Shown here: positions 1 through 21,100 of the stretch, piece by piece
Layout of the letters: every line of letters starts with the position of its first letter
How positions within the stretch are numbered: the first letter of the stretch is position 1
NCBI GenBank assembly: GCA_949775045.1
Contig: OX459103.1
Coordinates: 14,711,807 to 14,775,806, forward strand
From: Metridium senile
Taxonomy: Eukaryota; Cnidaria; Anthozoa; Actiniaria; Metridiidae
Direction of reading: 5' to 3'
Length of the DNA: 64,000 bases
The notes under the pieces: generated by a model
Databases searched by the model: none
What the model was told of the DNA's origin: nothing
The model's input: only the letters and a program-made list of their open reading frames with translations
Made by a program: the position numbers and the translations under genes

Positions 1-49
1 ACAAGCAAACAAGCAAACATGCAAACAAGCAAACAAGCAAGCAATCAAT

Positions 50-102
<53 letters not shown>

Positions 103-115
103 CAGCCAGCCAGCC

Positions 116-173
<58 letters not shown>

Positions 174-174
174 G
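1..174. repeat. (CAAG)n microsatellite in protease intron
   Basis: Nearly uninterrupted four-base repeat, with a few CAAA, CAAT and CCAG variants, just downstream of exon 492-277 of the left protease. The paralogous intron carries (TTCC)n instead (13310-13420). Confidence 0.9.
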
Positions 175-276
175 GAAAAGGGTTAGGGTTAATAACTGCT
201 TGAATAACCGTGTTCTGTAGCAAACACACTTCCCAAATTAAACCCTACCTCCTTCCAGTTTGCCCAGCAAACTTAC

Positions 277-3153
<2,877 letters not shown>

Positions 3154-3225
3154 AATACTGAACATATTCAAATACTTCTTCTGCGTCTCCTGTTGTTATG
3201 AATACACAGAAGACGTGTTTCATTT

Positions 3226-3233
3226 CTTTTATA
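3226..3233 (-). promoter_or_regulatory. TATA box of the left protease gene
   Basis: TATAAAAG on the minus strand, about 73 bases upstream of the start codon at 3153. The paralogue has TATATAAA at a similar distance (10264-10271), which supports both as core promoter elements. Confidence 0.5.
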
Positions 3234-3412
3234 ACATTATGAATTAGATGCATACTAGCACTGCCTTACCTTATGTGCAAGCAAAGCGATGTCGTCAATC
3301 GAGTTCAGTGTTCAATTAAAGAGTCTCTTTAAAAACAAGCCTGGTTTAATAAGTAACATTTTTTACTTGTGTAATTTTCAAAATCGATAATAGTGATTTT
3401 GATTGGTTTTCC

Positions 3413-3645
3413 TTATCCTGATAATCTTCCCTCTTTGCATGTATCTTAAGTCGTTAAGAGATTGAAAAAAAACTGATCGTGTTTGTATGTGGCACCTGTC
3501 GGACCGGTATTAGCTCAACCTTGCGTATCCGGATAATCTTCCCTCTCTTGCATCTTAAGTCGTTAAGAAATTGAAAAAAACTGATCGTGTTTATATGTGG
3601 CACCTGTCGGACTGGTATTAGCTCAACCTGGCGTATCCGGATAAT
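3413..3645. repeat. Two-copy tandem repeat, about 110 bp unit
   Basis: The segment from ATAATCTTCCCTCT through ACTGATCGTGTTT and GGCACCTGTCGGAC to GCTCAACC is repeated directly with small changes, and the start of a third copy follows. Confidence 0.8.
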
Positions 3646-3789
3646 CTTAAATTTCGAGACAAAAAGTGTGGATTTCTTTTATAAAATGCAACCACAAACA
3701 AAATCGGCTATCATGTTACTATGAACGTTTCCATCCAATTTAAACCACTAAACGTGTAATAAATATTTTATAAATATTTTACAACCATC

Positions 3790-4382
3790 ACTCGAGCTCC
3801 CTGTCGGGGCTCTTCCGTTAGGTTCACTTACACTCACACTCACTACCACCACATTCAATATTTACAACACACAACTCTGCTCACATGTTGATTTTTCCGA
3901 AGGGAGGAAATTAAAACCGGATAACCCGGAGAAAAACCCTCGTGGCATGAGAGCGAACAACACATCAAACAAATTCTATTTATTTGTCGCCCAAGCCGTG
4001 AATTGAACCAAGGTTACAGCGCTAAAGGCCAACGCTCTCACCGCTTAGGCCTAGTCTGGGACCTAAACTCGCCTTAACTCGCAGCGAGTTTGGGCGAGTT
4101 AAGGCGAGTTAAGGGAAAATCAAAATTTCAATGCTGCGACTTAAGGCGAGTTAAGGAAAAATCCCATAGTTTGGAGTGACACTAAAAGAACATGACTTAT
4201 ATGTGTATATTTCAGCTTTGTGAGATGAGGTTAAGGCAATTCCCTGTGCATTATGACATTGAGTAATTTACTGCGAGCTTGTGCGAGTTAATGCGAGTTT
4301 GTGCGAGTTAAGGCGAGTTTGCGCAAGTTAAGGCGAGTTAAGGTCCCAGACTAGGCCTCCGCTTGGCCACTCATGCCACCCC
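3790..4382 (-). mobile_element. tRNA-derived SINE, interrupted
   Basis: Read on the minus strand it has a tRNA-like head with a GGCCAAGCGG A-box region and a GGTTCAATTC B-box-like motif. The body shared with the 9953 copy follows (TGTTGTTCTCTC-like, GGGTTTTTCTCCG, TTATCCGGTTTT, AAAATCAACATGTGAG). A 312 bp element is inserted in the A-box region. Confidence 0.8.
4047..4358. mobile_element. 312 bp MITE with 6-bp target duplication, inside the SINE
   Basis: Inverted termini AGGCCTAGTCTGGGACC; the target duplication CCGCTT is at 4041-4046 and 4359-4364. The interior is built of GCGAGTTAAG-type repeats. It shares AGGCCT ends and 6-bp duplications with 11462-11857. Confidence 0.88.
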
Positions 4383-4523
4383 TATTATAATCCAATCATT
4401 TCACACATAAACTGAAATGCATTTAAACACAAATAATCTTATTCCCAAAATATTTGAATTTGCTGGAAACATAACCAGCAGCGCGTTAGCCCAAAAGCTC
4501 TGTTCATCTCAGACGAAACATGC

Positions 4524-4706
4524 AATAGACCAAATCGGCTAACGCGTTGCTATGTACGTTTCCACCCAATTCAAATCTTTTGTGAATAAGATTATTTGTC
4601 TTATGTATTTCAATGTCACGTGGAAAATATTTTGAACAAAAGTTTTTATTCCCAGAGATTTTGAATTAGGTCAAAACGTAAATAGCAACGCGTTAGCCGG
4701 TCTATT
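4524..4706. mobile_element. Foldback element, about 183 bp
   Basis: Inverted ends of the form AATAGACC(AAAT)CGGCTAACGCGTTGCTAT. A half copy of the same end lies at about 3700-3745. Confidence 0.7.
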
Positions 4707-4739
4707 CAACCTTCAATGTAAAGATTATAGATGTGACTA

Positions 4740-5410
4740 AAACAAAATTTCAAAATATGACTAAGAATAATATTAGTAATAATTTTTAAGATCTTTACTG
4801 ATTAGGTTTGAAAGCACAATTAATAGATGACAGGACAACGCTGTTCGTTCTTCGTCCCAATGTCTGCTATTTGCCTGGGGGATACTCCCTTTGTCCAAAT
4901 AGTAAGGGTGATCGGCAGTCGATCTCGTAAATGACCCTTAAAAGGTACGCACAAATTAAGAAAACTGTCAAAGCTTTGTTGAAGGTACGACGGTGCGATG
5001 TTTAATTTTCGGCAGCTAAGCTTATTTTTTACAAACAAAGCCAAGTAAAAATGTATTTGTTAATTTAGTATATAAGAAAGGAATACCAAAAGAAAGAGTT
5101 CAGCTTGTGTGATCTTCTTTTATCTTTTAATTAATTCCTTTCCAATTAAATTACAAAAGTTAGGACAACTTTCTTGCAATTAGGTGTATTAATATGAAAA
5201 CATGACGATGGTGTAAAAATGTCAAATATTTTGTATTCATGTCAAATTGAATACTTTTACAATAAGCCTACTGTTTAGGAGATTTCGATTGGCTGAACCA
5301 CTACACGTGATGTGGCTGGAAATCAATTATTTTTAAGTGACCTATCGCTAACCCTTTCTTCATTCATTAGGACAACTTTCTTGCAATTAGGTGTACACCC
5401 GGACAATAAA
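4740..5410. other. Intergenic, with segment shared with the 3' flank of the right protease
   Basis: About 5085-5165 (AAAGAAAGAGTTCAGCTTG and what follows) resembles 17457-17535, just downstream of the plus-strand protease. GGACAACTTTCTTGCAATTA is present twice (about 5163 and 5369). There is no gene. Confidence 0.4.
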
Positions 5411-5567
5411 TTAGTTGTACCAAAATATAAATTAGAAACGTATGCCGGGCAAACGTTCCTTCTGTGTCTGTGCACCGATGCTGTGGAATAATCTGCCACA
5501 TACGGCTGTACACGTCTGTGAATAATTTAAATCAAAACTTAAAACCTTTTTCTTCAAAACTCATATA

Positions 5568-5824
5568 CACCTATTTCAATTAACGTTGTCCATCTGGAAT
5601 GGTTGATCTGAGACCGATAGGAATTGCATCACACTTGAATGGTGCTAAATTACAGATAACAGTATTTCAGAAGTAAACATTTTAATGTTTAAACATTTTA
5701 ATGTTTTAACATTAAAATGTTCAAGTGTGATTATAATAGTGCATTTGCAGTTTAACGAGCTCCCACAATTTCTATCGGTCTCAGATCAACCATTCCAGAT
5801 GGACAACGTTAATTGAAATAGGTG
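5568..5824. mobile_element. TA-flanked foldback MITE, copy 1
   Basis: Long inverted ends beginning CACCTATTTCAATTAACG and continuing through GACCGATAGGAATT; flanked by TA. Inserted in the LINE remnant. Confidence 0.88.
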
Positions 5825-5996
5825 TATATCGGGACTTACATTTAATTTAATTTAATTACTGTATATATATTATATTACATCTTCAACTTTTTAGCTTAGT
5901 TTAAAATAAGTACTTTATAAATAACATTGTATTTTGTAAATATTTAACTATTATATATTTCTTTTTTTTTTAGATTGTAAAGCGCCTCTGGACATA

Positions 5997-6252
5997 CACC
6001 TATTTCAATTAACGCTGTCCATCTGGAATGGTTGATCTGAGACCGATAGGAATTGTGGGAGCTCTTTAAACTGCAAATACACTATCATAATCACGCTTGA
6101 ATATTAATGTTTACTTCTGAAATACTGTTATCCATAATTCAGCACCATTCAAGTGTGATTAAAACAATGTATTTGGAAGTTAATGAGCTCCCACAATTCC
6201 TATCGGTCTCAGATCAACCATTCCAGATGGACAACGTTAATTGAAATGGGTG
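5997..6252. mobile_element. TA-flanked foldback MITE, copy 2
   Basis: Same family as 5568-5824, inserted in the LINE tail between its two inverted GCGC motifs, with a TA duplication. Confidence 0.88.
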
Positions 6253-6981
6253 TATATAGAAGAAGCGCTATAGAAGAATTAGATTTTATTACTATATACA
6301 TACTCATTATTTTACTTATTTTTATTTGTTTTGTTCTTCTAATCTTTTGTTGTCTTGATTTGTATGTATTACATAATGTATTGTTATATATTATTGTGGT
6401 GCAATGTGTAAATCAATAAAAGTTCAAGTTCAAGTTCTCATTCTATAATCGCCTGTAGACCTCTGCAGGCTTTTCATTTTATTGTTGCAAATATGAGATT
6501 ATCCTGGTATGCACGGATAGGCTAATACTATTCACATGCGCCACATGTTAAGACCATCGGGTTTTTTAATTTTCACATCGTCTTGACAAGTGATACATAT
6601 TGAACAATTTTCATAGGACCTCTGGACGAACCGTGGAGCACTAAACTCCATCGATCTGCTCAAAGGTATTATGAAGCTTGTTAAATTATAAAGTAAATGT
6701 CTTTGGTTAGTTTTTAATTATGTTTAACAGAAGTTAACAATTATTAAATTTTTACGAGATTGTTTTTAAAACTGTATTTATTGAAAGCTAGGCAGGCAGC
6801 AAAAGTGAAAAAGCAACTTTTGATCTGAAGTGCTTTTTAAAGCAACGACATGCAACGTTAATTTAATTAATCTACATCCATATACATTAGAATGTTGTAA
6901 TTTCTAGGTTTGAAAGCTAAAAACTTCTCTTTGAAACAAAAGACCTATGTTTTAGGCTTTTTCAAAGACAACGATACTATA

Positions 6982-7124
6982 CACCTAATTCAAAAAAGGT
7001 TGACGGGGCGAACGGCGATCGGCGATTGGTGATCGGCGATTGCACGTCCCGAAAGAGACTGTGGATAATACGAATTTCAATCGCCAATCGCCGTTCGCCC
7101 CGTCAACCTTTTTTGAATTAGGTG
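6982..7124. mobile_element. 143 bp TA-flanked foldback MITE
   Basis: Inverted ends CACCTAATTCAAAAAAGG followed by GCGAACGGCGAT-type arms; flanked by TA. The CACCTA terminus links it to the MITEs at 5568 and 5997. Confidence 0.85.
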
Positions 7125-7240
7125 TATACATGTACATTAGGAAAATGTTATTTCTTGGTTTGAAAGCTAAAGATTCTCTTTGAAACAAAAGACCTATGCT
7201 TTAGGCTTTTTCAAAGACTACGATACTATATACATGTACA

Positions 7241-8994
7241 CAGTCCGGATCAGTCACCAAATTTGGCTACCGTGGTTTGTTGTGGTATTTGAGAAACCAA
7301 AACAGTAGAACAGCCAATCAGAGCACGTTTTTAGTTTATGACGTCACACCTAAATGAACGCTAACCGGCCCACAACTAAAATCTAAATGGCGCCCGAAAT
7401 TGTTTACGACTGAGAAGAAGTTTGATCATATTATTCCATAACTGAAGTATTCTTACGTCAGATCTTCAAATTTCCATTTGTATCTCACTTTGTCTTTGCA
7501 TGCAACGACATCGCAAACCTGAATTCGATAGATTGATCTAGATATTTCAGAACGCGATGTATATATCGAGTGAAAGTTTAGTAAGGTTATATGCGTTTAT
7601 AATATTAAGACATTTTGACATTCTGCTCTAGAAATGGAAACCAACATGAACTGTTTGTATGAAATACGGTTCCGAGTATCTTCTGTTTACGCCGCTTTAG
7701 TCTATATTTCCTTTGTACAAGAAAACAGTTTAAACTACAAGAAATAGAATGTTTGGGACTGCCTGAAGGTAACCATTTAAAACAAATAAATAATAAATAA
7801 ATTGTCGCTCTTAGAGATTGTTTTATATTGTATTGTTTTATTCAAGTAACTGATATTGTTTTCTGATTCTCTGTGTAAAAATTAAGACATTTGTAATCAA
7901 CACATTTGTTATCACTGTCAGAGTCTGTCAAGCTAGTATCTAATGGTACTTTGACCTTCCTTTATTTTAGCACAAGGGCAATCAGAGTCACGTTATGTTT
8001 TCCCCATACAACAGGGACTTTATATGAAGTAAAACTCTTGCCATTTCCTTTCGCCTTACGTGATCTCTGTGCTATTTTTCGGCATTTGTGACATAGAAAC
8101 GGCGGGTGTACATCAGGGAGACATAAATTCAGTTTAGATTACAGATGTCATCACATTCAGTCTTCAAAACAGAAGCTTTGACTTTTCTGGAATCGTCACG
8201 TACGTTTGATCTACATATTCGGCAACAGTCTTCAAGATATTCATAATGTGAGCTTTGACTTTCTGAAAGAGAGCAAGCAGAAACATATTGGTTAAATTAA
8301 AACTTAATTAACAGACAAAATATACACATGCCTGCATTCAAGTGTCAAATCTCTATAGCAGAAGTTATACTCCATAGTTCTTCATAGTGATATATATGCA
8401 TGTAGCTATTCACGAAATACTCTTGAACAGCTTCACACTAGCTGCGAAGCCAATTGACAAATAAAACACAGCCTTTAGCGACCGATAGAGCGAACTCTTA
8501 AACGTAAACATGTAAGGTGCAGTACGCGTATATTACTTAGGCAAATTGTATACCCGTACCCGGAGACAAAATCAAAGCGGCCCACCGTTCTATAGACCGG
8601 CCCATGTTGAGACTTCGCACAATGGAAGATGAACATCTTCTGAATTTCTCTATATTTTTTTCGTAGAACCAAAAAAATCATATGGAGAGAACGTAGACAA
8701 TGTATTTAGGAAACTGGGGTTTGAAATGTTGCTTTGAAGTACCAATGTGGTTAGTAAATCTACTCACCGTTTGCCATCACTTTGCTTCATCACTCCGGTA
8801 ATAAGCTGAAACTGTACTCTGAATAATACTCTTCAACATGGTATATGTTAATCTCGCAAAGATATTGATGAAATATCCTCAAAACCCCCAAAACAGAATG
8901 TTACGGCGGGTGAAATGAGCCACCGGAATAATGACGTCATAATCCTTTTAGACAACAAACAACGGTAGCCAAATTTGGTGACTGATCCGGACTG
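7241..8994. mobile_element. 1.75 kb DNA element with 32-bp inverted termini and 5-bp duplication
   Basis: Ends CAGTCCGGATCAGTCACC... are inverted to about 32 bases. The target duplication GTACA is at 7236-7240 and 8995-8999. On the minus strand about 8091-7950 encodes a short Cys-containing segment (FLCHKCRKIAQRSRK), perhaps a relic of a coding region. There is no intact transposase. Termini and duplication length would suit a hAT-like group, but this is not settled. Confidence 0.82.
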
Positions 8995-9952
8995 GTACAT
9001 TACAAGGTGTTATTTCTTGGTTTTAAAATTGAAGAATTCGCTTTTGGTATGAAGGGCTTTAGGTCATTTTCGACAATAAACTTCCGTTGAAAATCAACAA
9101 TTTAATTAGCTTTAAACATGTACATCAGGATGGTGTAGTTTCTTATTTTATCAGTGAAATTTCTTTGCTTTGGTATTTCACGTGCACGTCTCCTTCAAGT
9201 TTGTTTTCTTCTTCGGTCAAAACTATCTTTGTTTTACTCGATATTCGTCTTTATCAGTTGATATTTTTATATTAGCAGGTAGTATTTCTTTTTTTTTTTT
9301 ACTTTTTGTCGAAAAACCTGCTATGGGGCTCTGCTATTGATTTGGCGCGCTCATCACTTGAATTATTGCCAATCAACATCACGATGTCACAACACGGTCG
9401 TTGTACGTCGAACGTACGTACGGACGTGCGCTTGGGTTTCCTTTGGTAAGCTATGAAAAATCGGCTCTGTGTGTTACCAGGTGTGGTCCCCCGCTAAATG
9501 GGAGCTTCTCTAAAAATAAGGATGGTGGCGATATAAGTATATCTCACTACAATAAATCGCGTCCGTGGCCCTTATCGATCAGTGAACTGTACGTTGACGG
9601 AGCCCAGATGGGGTGTGATGTCTTTTATTAATTTTGGGCGTCATTTAGCAAACCCGACGTTAAGTGATAGTACATTAAAATCATCATATCTCAATCGCAT
9701 AGTCCACCTCTAGAAGTCCATTTCTAAATTAGCACCTCCTATTGCCTTTTCTAGTATTTCTCTTTCTAAATCAAACCTTACACATCTCTACTTGATGACA
9801 GTTTTGATGTTGACTGGCTCGCAAGTCGTCCTTGTCACAGATTATTATATTTTTAGATTCATTTTTAGTTAGTTATTAATTTAGTTAGGTATTCATTTCA
9901 TATGTTTTCGTTAAAAGTATATCTATCATATATTCCGTTATACAAGGGAGGT

Positions 9953-10210
9953 GCATGGGTGGCTTAGCGGTGATGGTGCTGCATGTCCGTACACCACTGT
10001 AACCTGGGTTCGATTCCCGCTTCGGGTGACAAGTGAATAGTGTTTGTATGATGTGTTGTTCTCTCCCATACCACTATAGGGTTTTTCTCCGAGTTATCCG
10101 GTTTTCCTCCCTTTGCAAAAATCAACATGTGAGTTGAGAGTTGAGTGCATAGAATATTTGAATGTAGTAAGGAGTGTGTATGTTCTACAGTGTATGAATA
10201 AAAATAATTA
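9953..10210 (+). mobile_element. tRNA-derived SINE
   Basis: A-box TGGCTTAGCGG at about 9960 and B-box GGTTCGATTCC at about 10007. The family body follows (GTGTTGTTCTCTC, GGGTTTTTCTCCG, TTATCCGGTTTTCCTCCC, AAAATCAACATGTGAG). It ends about 150 bases before the protease start codon, so it lies in the promoter region. Confidence 0.85.
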
Positions 10211-10263
10211 TTATTTTATTATTTATTCTTGCATGCCGTTCGCGCTTTCCCCTTTTAGTGACA

Positions 10264-10271
10264 TATATAAA
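10264..10271 (+). promoter_or_regulatory. TATA box of the right protease gene
   Basis: TATATAAA about 84 bases before the start codon at 10355, matching the spacing in the divergent paralogue. Confidence 0.5.
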
Positions 10272-10354
10272 TGCAAATTTTGTATTTTCCATTTGTAGTA
10301 TTTACCAGTCAATAAAATTGCTGTAAAGTTAAAGTTTTGTATATGTTCAGCATC

Positions 10355-16876
<6,522 letters not shown>

Positions 16877-16883
16877 AGAAGGA

Positions 16884-16889
16884 AATAAA
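16884..16889 (+). terminator. Polyadenylation signal of the ShKT protease
   Basis: AATAAA eight bases after the TAG stop codon. It is very close to the stop, so the 3' UTR would be short. Confidence 0.55.
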
Positions 16890-17543
16890 ATCATTTAGCA
16901 TGTGTGGACGTTTCTTGTTTTTATTAAATTAAAACATTTTTTGCTATCACACTGCAAACAAAATGACGAACATTAAAATCACGCTGAATCCTATTATATA
17001 GCTACACAACAGCAACGATTTAATAAAATGCAAACAAGTTAAAAGCGGCCAATTTGACGACTCAAGGAGATACTCAAACTTGACTAGGTACTTAAAAGCA
17101 TCTGCAAAGTGGTCAATGTTTTACTCTTCGACTGATGTTCGGCAATTGTTCGACAATTGTTCGGATAACGTCGTGCCAACCAACGGTAATTCCTCTGAAA
17201 CAAGTCATAATTTTTGACCAACAATGGAAAAATATGAGCCCATTTTATAAATAATTCGGCTGCGCCCTTCGAGTAAACACATACAATATACGAATTTTTG
17301 TACATTTACTGTCACTAAAATATGGCATTTTTGTGTACATCTTGCTGGGTGTTTCATTTGATATATTTGATATATTTCATTACACATACTTGCAAGAATG
17401 TTGTCATATGAAAAATGTACATTAGTAATTTAGTTACAAAGGAATATCAGAAATAACAAAAGAAAGAGTTCAGCTTGAGTGATTTTCTTTTGTCTTTTCC
17501 ACTAAATTATAGAAAGTCAAACGTTCTTGTAATAAAGTAACTA

Positions 17544-17819
17544 CAGCTATTTCAAAAAACGTAGAATACTGAATACTGCATACTGAATAGTGCATTGCAA
17601 GACCGAAATGCATTTTGGGTCATGTAATATTGTTTAAAGTAAAATAGATGATAATTAGTTATTTTATTCTTAGTGCATTCCATTCAAAACAATATACAAG
17701 CTAGTTACAGGGGGTAATTATCGCTGTATATGTATTATTTACTATGAATCAATGAGACCCACAATGCCCTTTGGTCTTGGAATGCACTATTCAGTATTCA
17801 ACGTTTTTTGAAATAGCTG
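17544..17819. mobile_element. 276 bp TA-flanked foldback MITE
   Basis: Inverted ends CAGCTATTTCAAAAAACGT and the nearby ACTGAATA/TATTCAGT; TA at 17542-17543 and 17820-17821. It lies between the protease and PAN-discoidin genes. Confidence 0.85.
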
Positions 17820-18130
17820 TATATCTGATCAACAGTGTGTGCATTTTGGTAGCCACTAGCAAATCCTGCAGTCAGATTGGCTAAAGTTAAGTCAAGTAAA
17901 AGGGTCAATTTGATAGGTATAAACGGGTTTTACAGGTATAAACGGGTTTTAGGAAAATTACGAAAGAAAACGTTTTGAAAAAAACCGTCTGCTTATGTGT
18001 AATCGTTCAAAGTATCTTTCTGAAGGAGCTACTTTATCGGACATCTAAACATTTTTCACCTAAAAACAGTGGAAACAACGGCATATCTCAATAGCATATA
18101 TCATTGTAAGAGATGCTCTTTACCATTGTT

Positions 18131-21100
18131 TTACGGGAGACATCCGTACAGTTCCATTCTCATTCTTGGAATGTGACTCCATTCTTGTACAACCAAGCGC
18201 ACGTATCGTGCGATGAACTTTTCTTTGAAACTGTTGGTAACAACACTTCCTCCGTCGACATTGCCATTGAAAATCTGAAATAGTAAGGGAAAGACCATAA
18301 GATATTTTAGAGGGGGAGCGTGGGGAGCGTTTGGGCAATGTTTATGTGCAGGATATATGTTGTCTGTGCAATATTTTTGTTCAGCTTTATACGATATTTC
18401 TTTCAGGAATTTGTGTTACGTTATTACGATATTTGTTTAAAAGGACAAAGCTGCAATCGGATAGTCAGATACTGTTTTTCCTTGAGTTGCTACCTGGGTA
18501 ATGGTAGTATCTTTAGCCAGCTCTACTTGTAGCCACTCTCCTGTCCTGGAAATTAAATATCCAAAACCATCTTTTTATTTTTATACGGAATCACATCAAT
18601 TAAAATTATATGGTTTAGTGCTGGACTATGGATCGGGAAACCAAGCCCTGATCGAACAAAGTTTCAAAAAGCTAAGAGAACGGGACCCCAATCAGTCCTT
18701 TTTATACTGGTTGATAGAACGTAGCATGCATATTCTTTAAAATTTGATGACAGCCCGCAAATTCCAAGTGCCATAGTCAAATTCTAAAGAGTATATTACA
18801 TGCTATCGAGGCTGAGTTTGATGGAATATCAGATAATGGTAAGTTTTAAGAAACTTTACGCTAAGTTTCACATTTTACATCTGCAACTGTAATTACAGCT
18901 GCAAATGATTTAATTAACCTTCTCGTCTTCTCGGATAAAGACGTTAAATCAAAGATCCCGTCTCTCTACATACACTGTAGGAATTGAAGTGAAAGAACCT
19001 ACACTGTGACACTTATTCGGAAATAGTAGGCAAGTAGCCGATGTTTGTGGCTGAGCTACGAGGTCAACTATCAATTGGATTGCGTAAGCTGTTGTATTGT
19101 CCTTGCCCTTTTAGCAACGGGAATGCAATAAACTCTCATCTATTTGGAAATATCCGCTCTTCTTCTCGCTGGTTGCTATCCTCAAAGTCATAATATCTCA
19201 TGTCATATGGTCTACGCTCCTCCTCAGTTGCTGCTCCTCTACTTTGGAACTCCTTACTATACCTCCTTCAATAAGAGAAATTTTAATTTCTTCTTTCAGG
19301 TCCAATCTCAAAACACATTATTTTGAATTATAGCTTTATTTCTTTGTAATCATATCCATTTTTATGTGAAACGCTTAGAACTGACTTGTATAAGCGCTAT
19401 ACAAGCCATATTATTATATATATTATTAAATGTGTTTTGGTGTTAGGAGCGTTTTGTTTAGAATGCGTATCAGAACTACCGTATGCAATCTTGAAAACAA
19501 TGCCACAACCATATATGGTATTGTAGGTGAGAAGTAACAAAAGAATGTTTAGCGAGCGAGATTTTTTTTTTTCACAGGTTGAGATTTCAACAGAACAATA
19601 GGCATATCTTTGATACGCGGAGCATTGGTATGTATTAGTTTATCCTGCACGGTATGATAGAGTACAAACACTAAAAGTGTGCAATAGAGTACAAACATTA
19701 AAAGCGTGCAACATAATTAGTACTAAATAGTGATATTTTATGCTAATTCTATTGTTTTCTATTGTGTAATTAGCACTATTTAGTACTAATTAGTACTACT
19801 TGTTTCACGGTTATATTGTTTGCACTCTACTTTGTACTATTTACCACTAAATAGTGTTGAAGGTAGTTCCGGATACTTGGATTTCTTCAATTAATTTTTT
19901 TATAAATCCTGTCATTTATAGATCATTGTTAGGCAAGTCAAAAAACGTGAAAAAAAATTGGGGTCACCGTATTGGTTATAGAGTTATAAGATATAGTAAA
20001 AGTAGGTTTTTGCAATAATTTGCGGTGATTTGCTCAAAAGTACCTATTCAAAGCAGTCAAGAGAATGGGAATGTATTTTGCTAGGAAAAGCATAATATTA
20101 TATCAAACGATAGATCTAAGGGTTATCTAACATTTCCTGTCATAAAAATCATTGAATCATTTCCAAATATGGGTATAAGTGAGCCATAGAAGCATAATTA
20201 TACGCCAATTACGCACACTACATGTGTATAGAGTTGTACCATTTGTAAAATTTCAGAAAATCCAATCAATGAATATTTTATTTTTTATTCTAAATCGTAA
20301 GAGTAGTAAATGCAGTCTTGAATAAAAAGAGAAAAATGGGGGTCCCCGTACTAATAGGCGAGTTATAAGCGACCGAATCCATTTTTTTGTTAAAAAAAAA
20401 AACACGGCAACGGTCCGCGCGGGACTGGGTTCTAGTACTTTAAACATCTGCTTGAAACTTGTCAAATTATCCTTGTCATCTCCAGAAACCCTAAAACCTA
20501 TTTTGTATTAGTTTTACGACTAAAGACGTCAAAATCATATTTTATCTATTCATTTTTACAAAGTTGTAAATTTGTTGTTTTGAGACAAAACAGCGACCTT
20601 GTCAGGTAGTGAAAATCTGAGCATGTTTCGAAAAATGTCCCATTTTACCTCCAAAGTTGCATGAAATGACATAATACTTTCTTAAGTTATAGATAAGGAA
20701 TCAAATTAAAATATTATTTAGATAAATTTTCAAAAAAACGCAAATAAATGATGGAAAACGAGATGCGCGAAATGGATGCGCAGTAACAAGTATCCGGTAC
20801 TACCTTAAACAATAGAGAACAAAATAATTTGCATAATTTAGCAGTATTTAGTGGTATTTATGTTGCACACTTTTAGTATTTGTACTCTAATCTTGCATGT
20901 TACATACTTTTCCAAAGGAGTCCAGTATTTTCCCGAATTGAGTCGAGCATCATAGGGATGTATCCAATTGCCATAGTCAGATGATGACTTAATTGCAGAG
21001 TTTGGTATTGTACCATCTTCCATTCCCAAAGCACTTCCACAGTCTGCACAAATAACGATGATAATAATAGCAATAATTATCAAAATACGAATGACAAGCT

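Larger units (their letters stand above)
5411..6420 (+). mobile_element. LINE 3'-end remnant containing two MITEs
   Basis: The piece before the first MITE encodes a decayed non-LTR retrotransposon C-terminus (CAPMLWNNLPH, then FKSKLKTFFFKTH after an in-frame stop). After the first MITE the 3' tail continues to GATTGTAAAGCGCC, and the matching AAGCGCTATAGAAG lies beyond the second MITE. Confidence 0.75.
6884..9075. repeat. Three-copy tandem repeat split by two mobile elements
   Basis: About 95-bp units begin TACATTAG and contain GGTTTGAAAGCTAAA and GACCTATG(T/C)TTTAGGC. They lie at 6884-6981, 7130-7235 and, more decayed, 8996-9075. A TA-flanked MITE sits at the first junction and a 1.75 kb element at the second. 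Confidence 0.75.

Noticed and set aside
178..192. Telomeric TTAGGG repeat
   Set aside because: Only two units; chance in repeat-rich DNA.
9953..10020. tRNA gene
   Set aside because: It has A- and B-box motifs but no proper cloverleaf, and a SINE body follows that is shared with other copies.
18120..18338. 72-residue basic ORF on the minus strand
   Set aside because: It is a wrong-frame shadow of the last discoidin exon (18274-18131).
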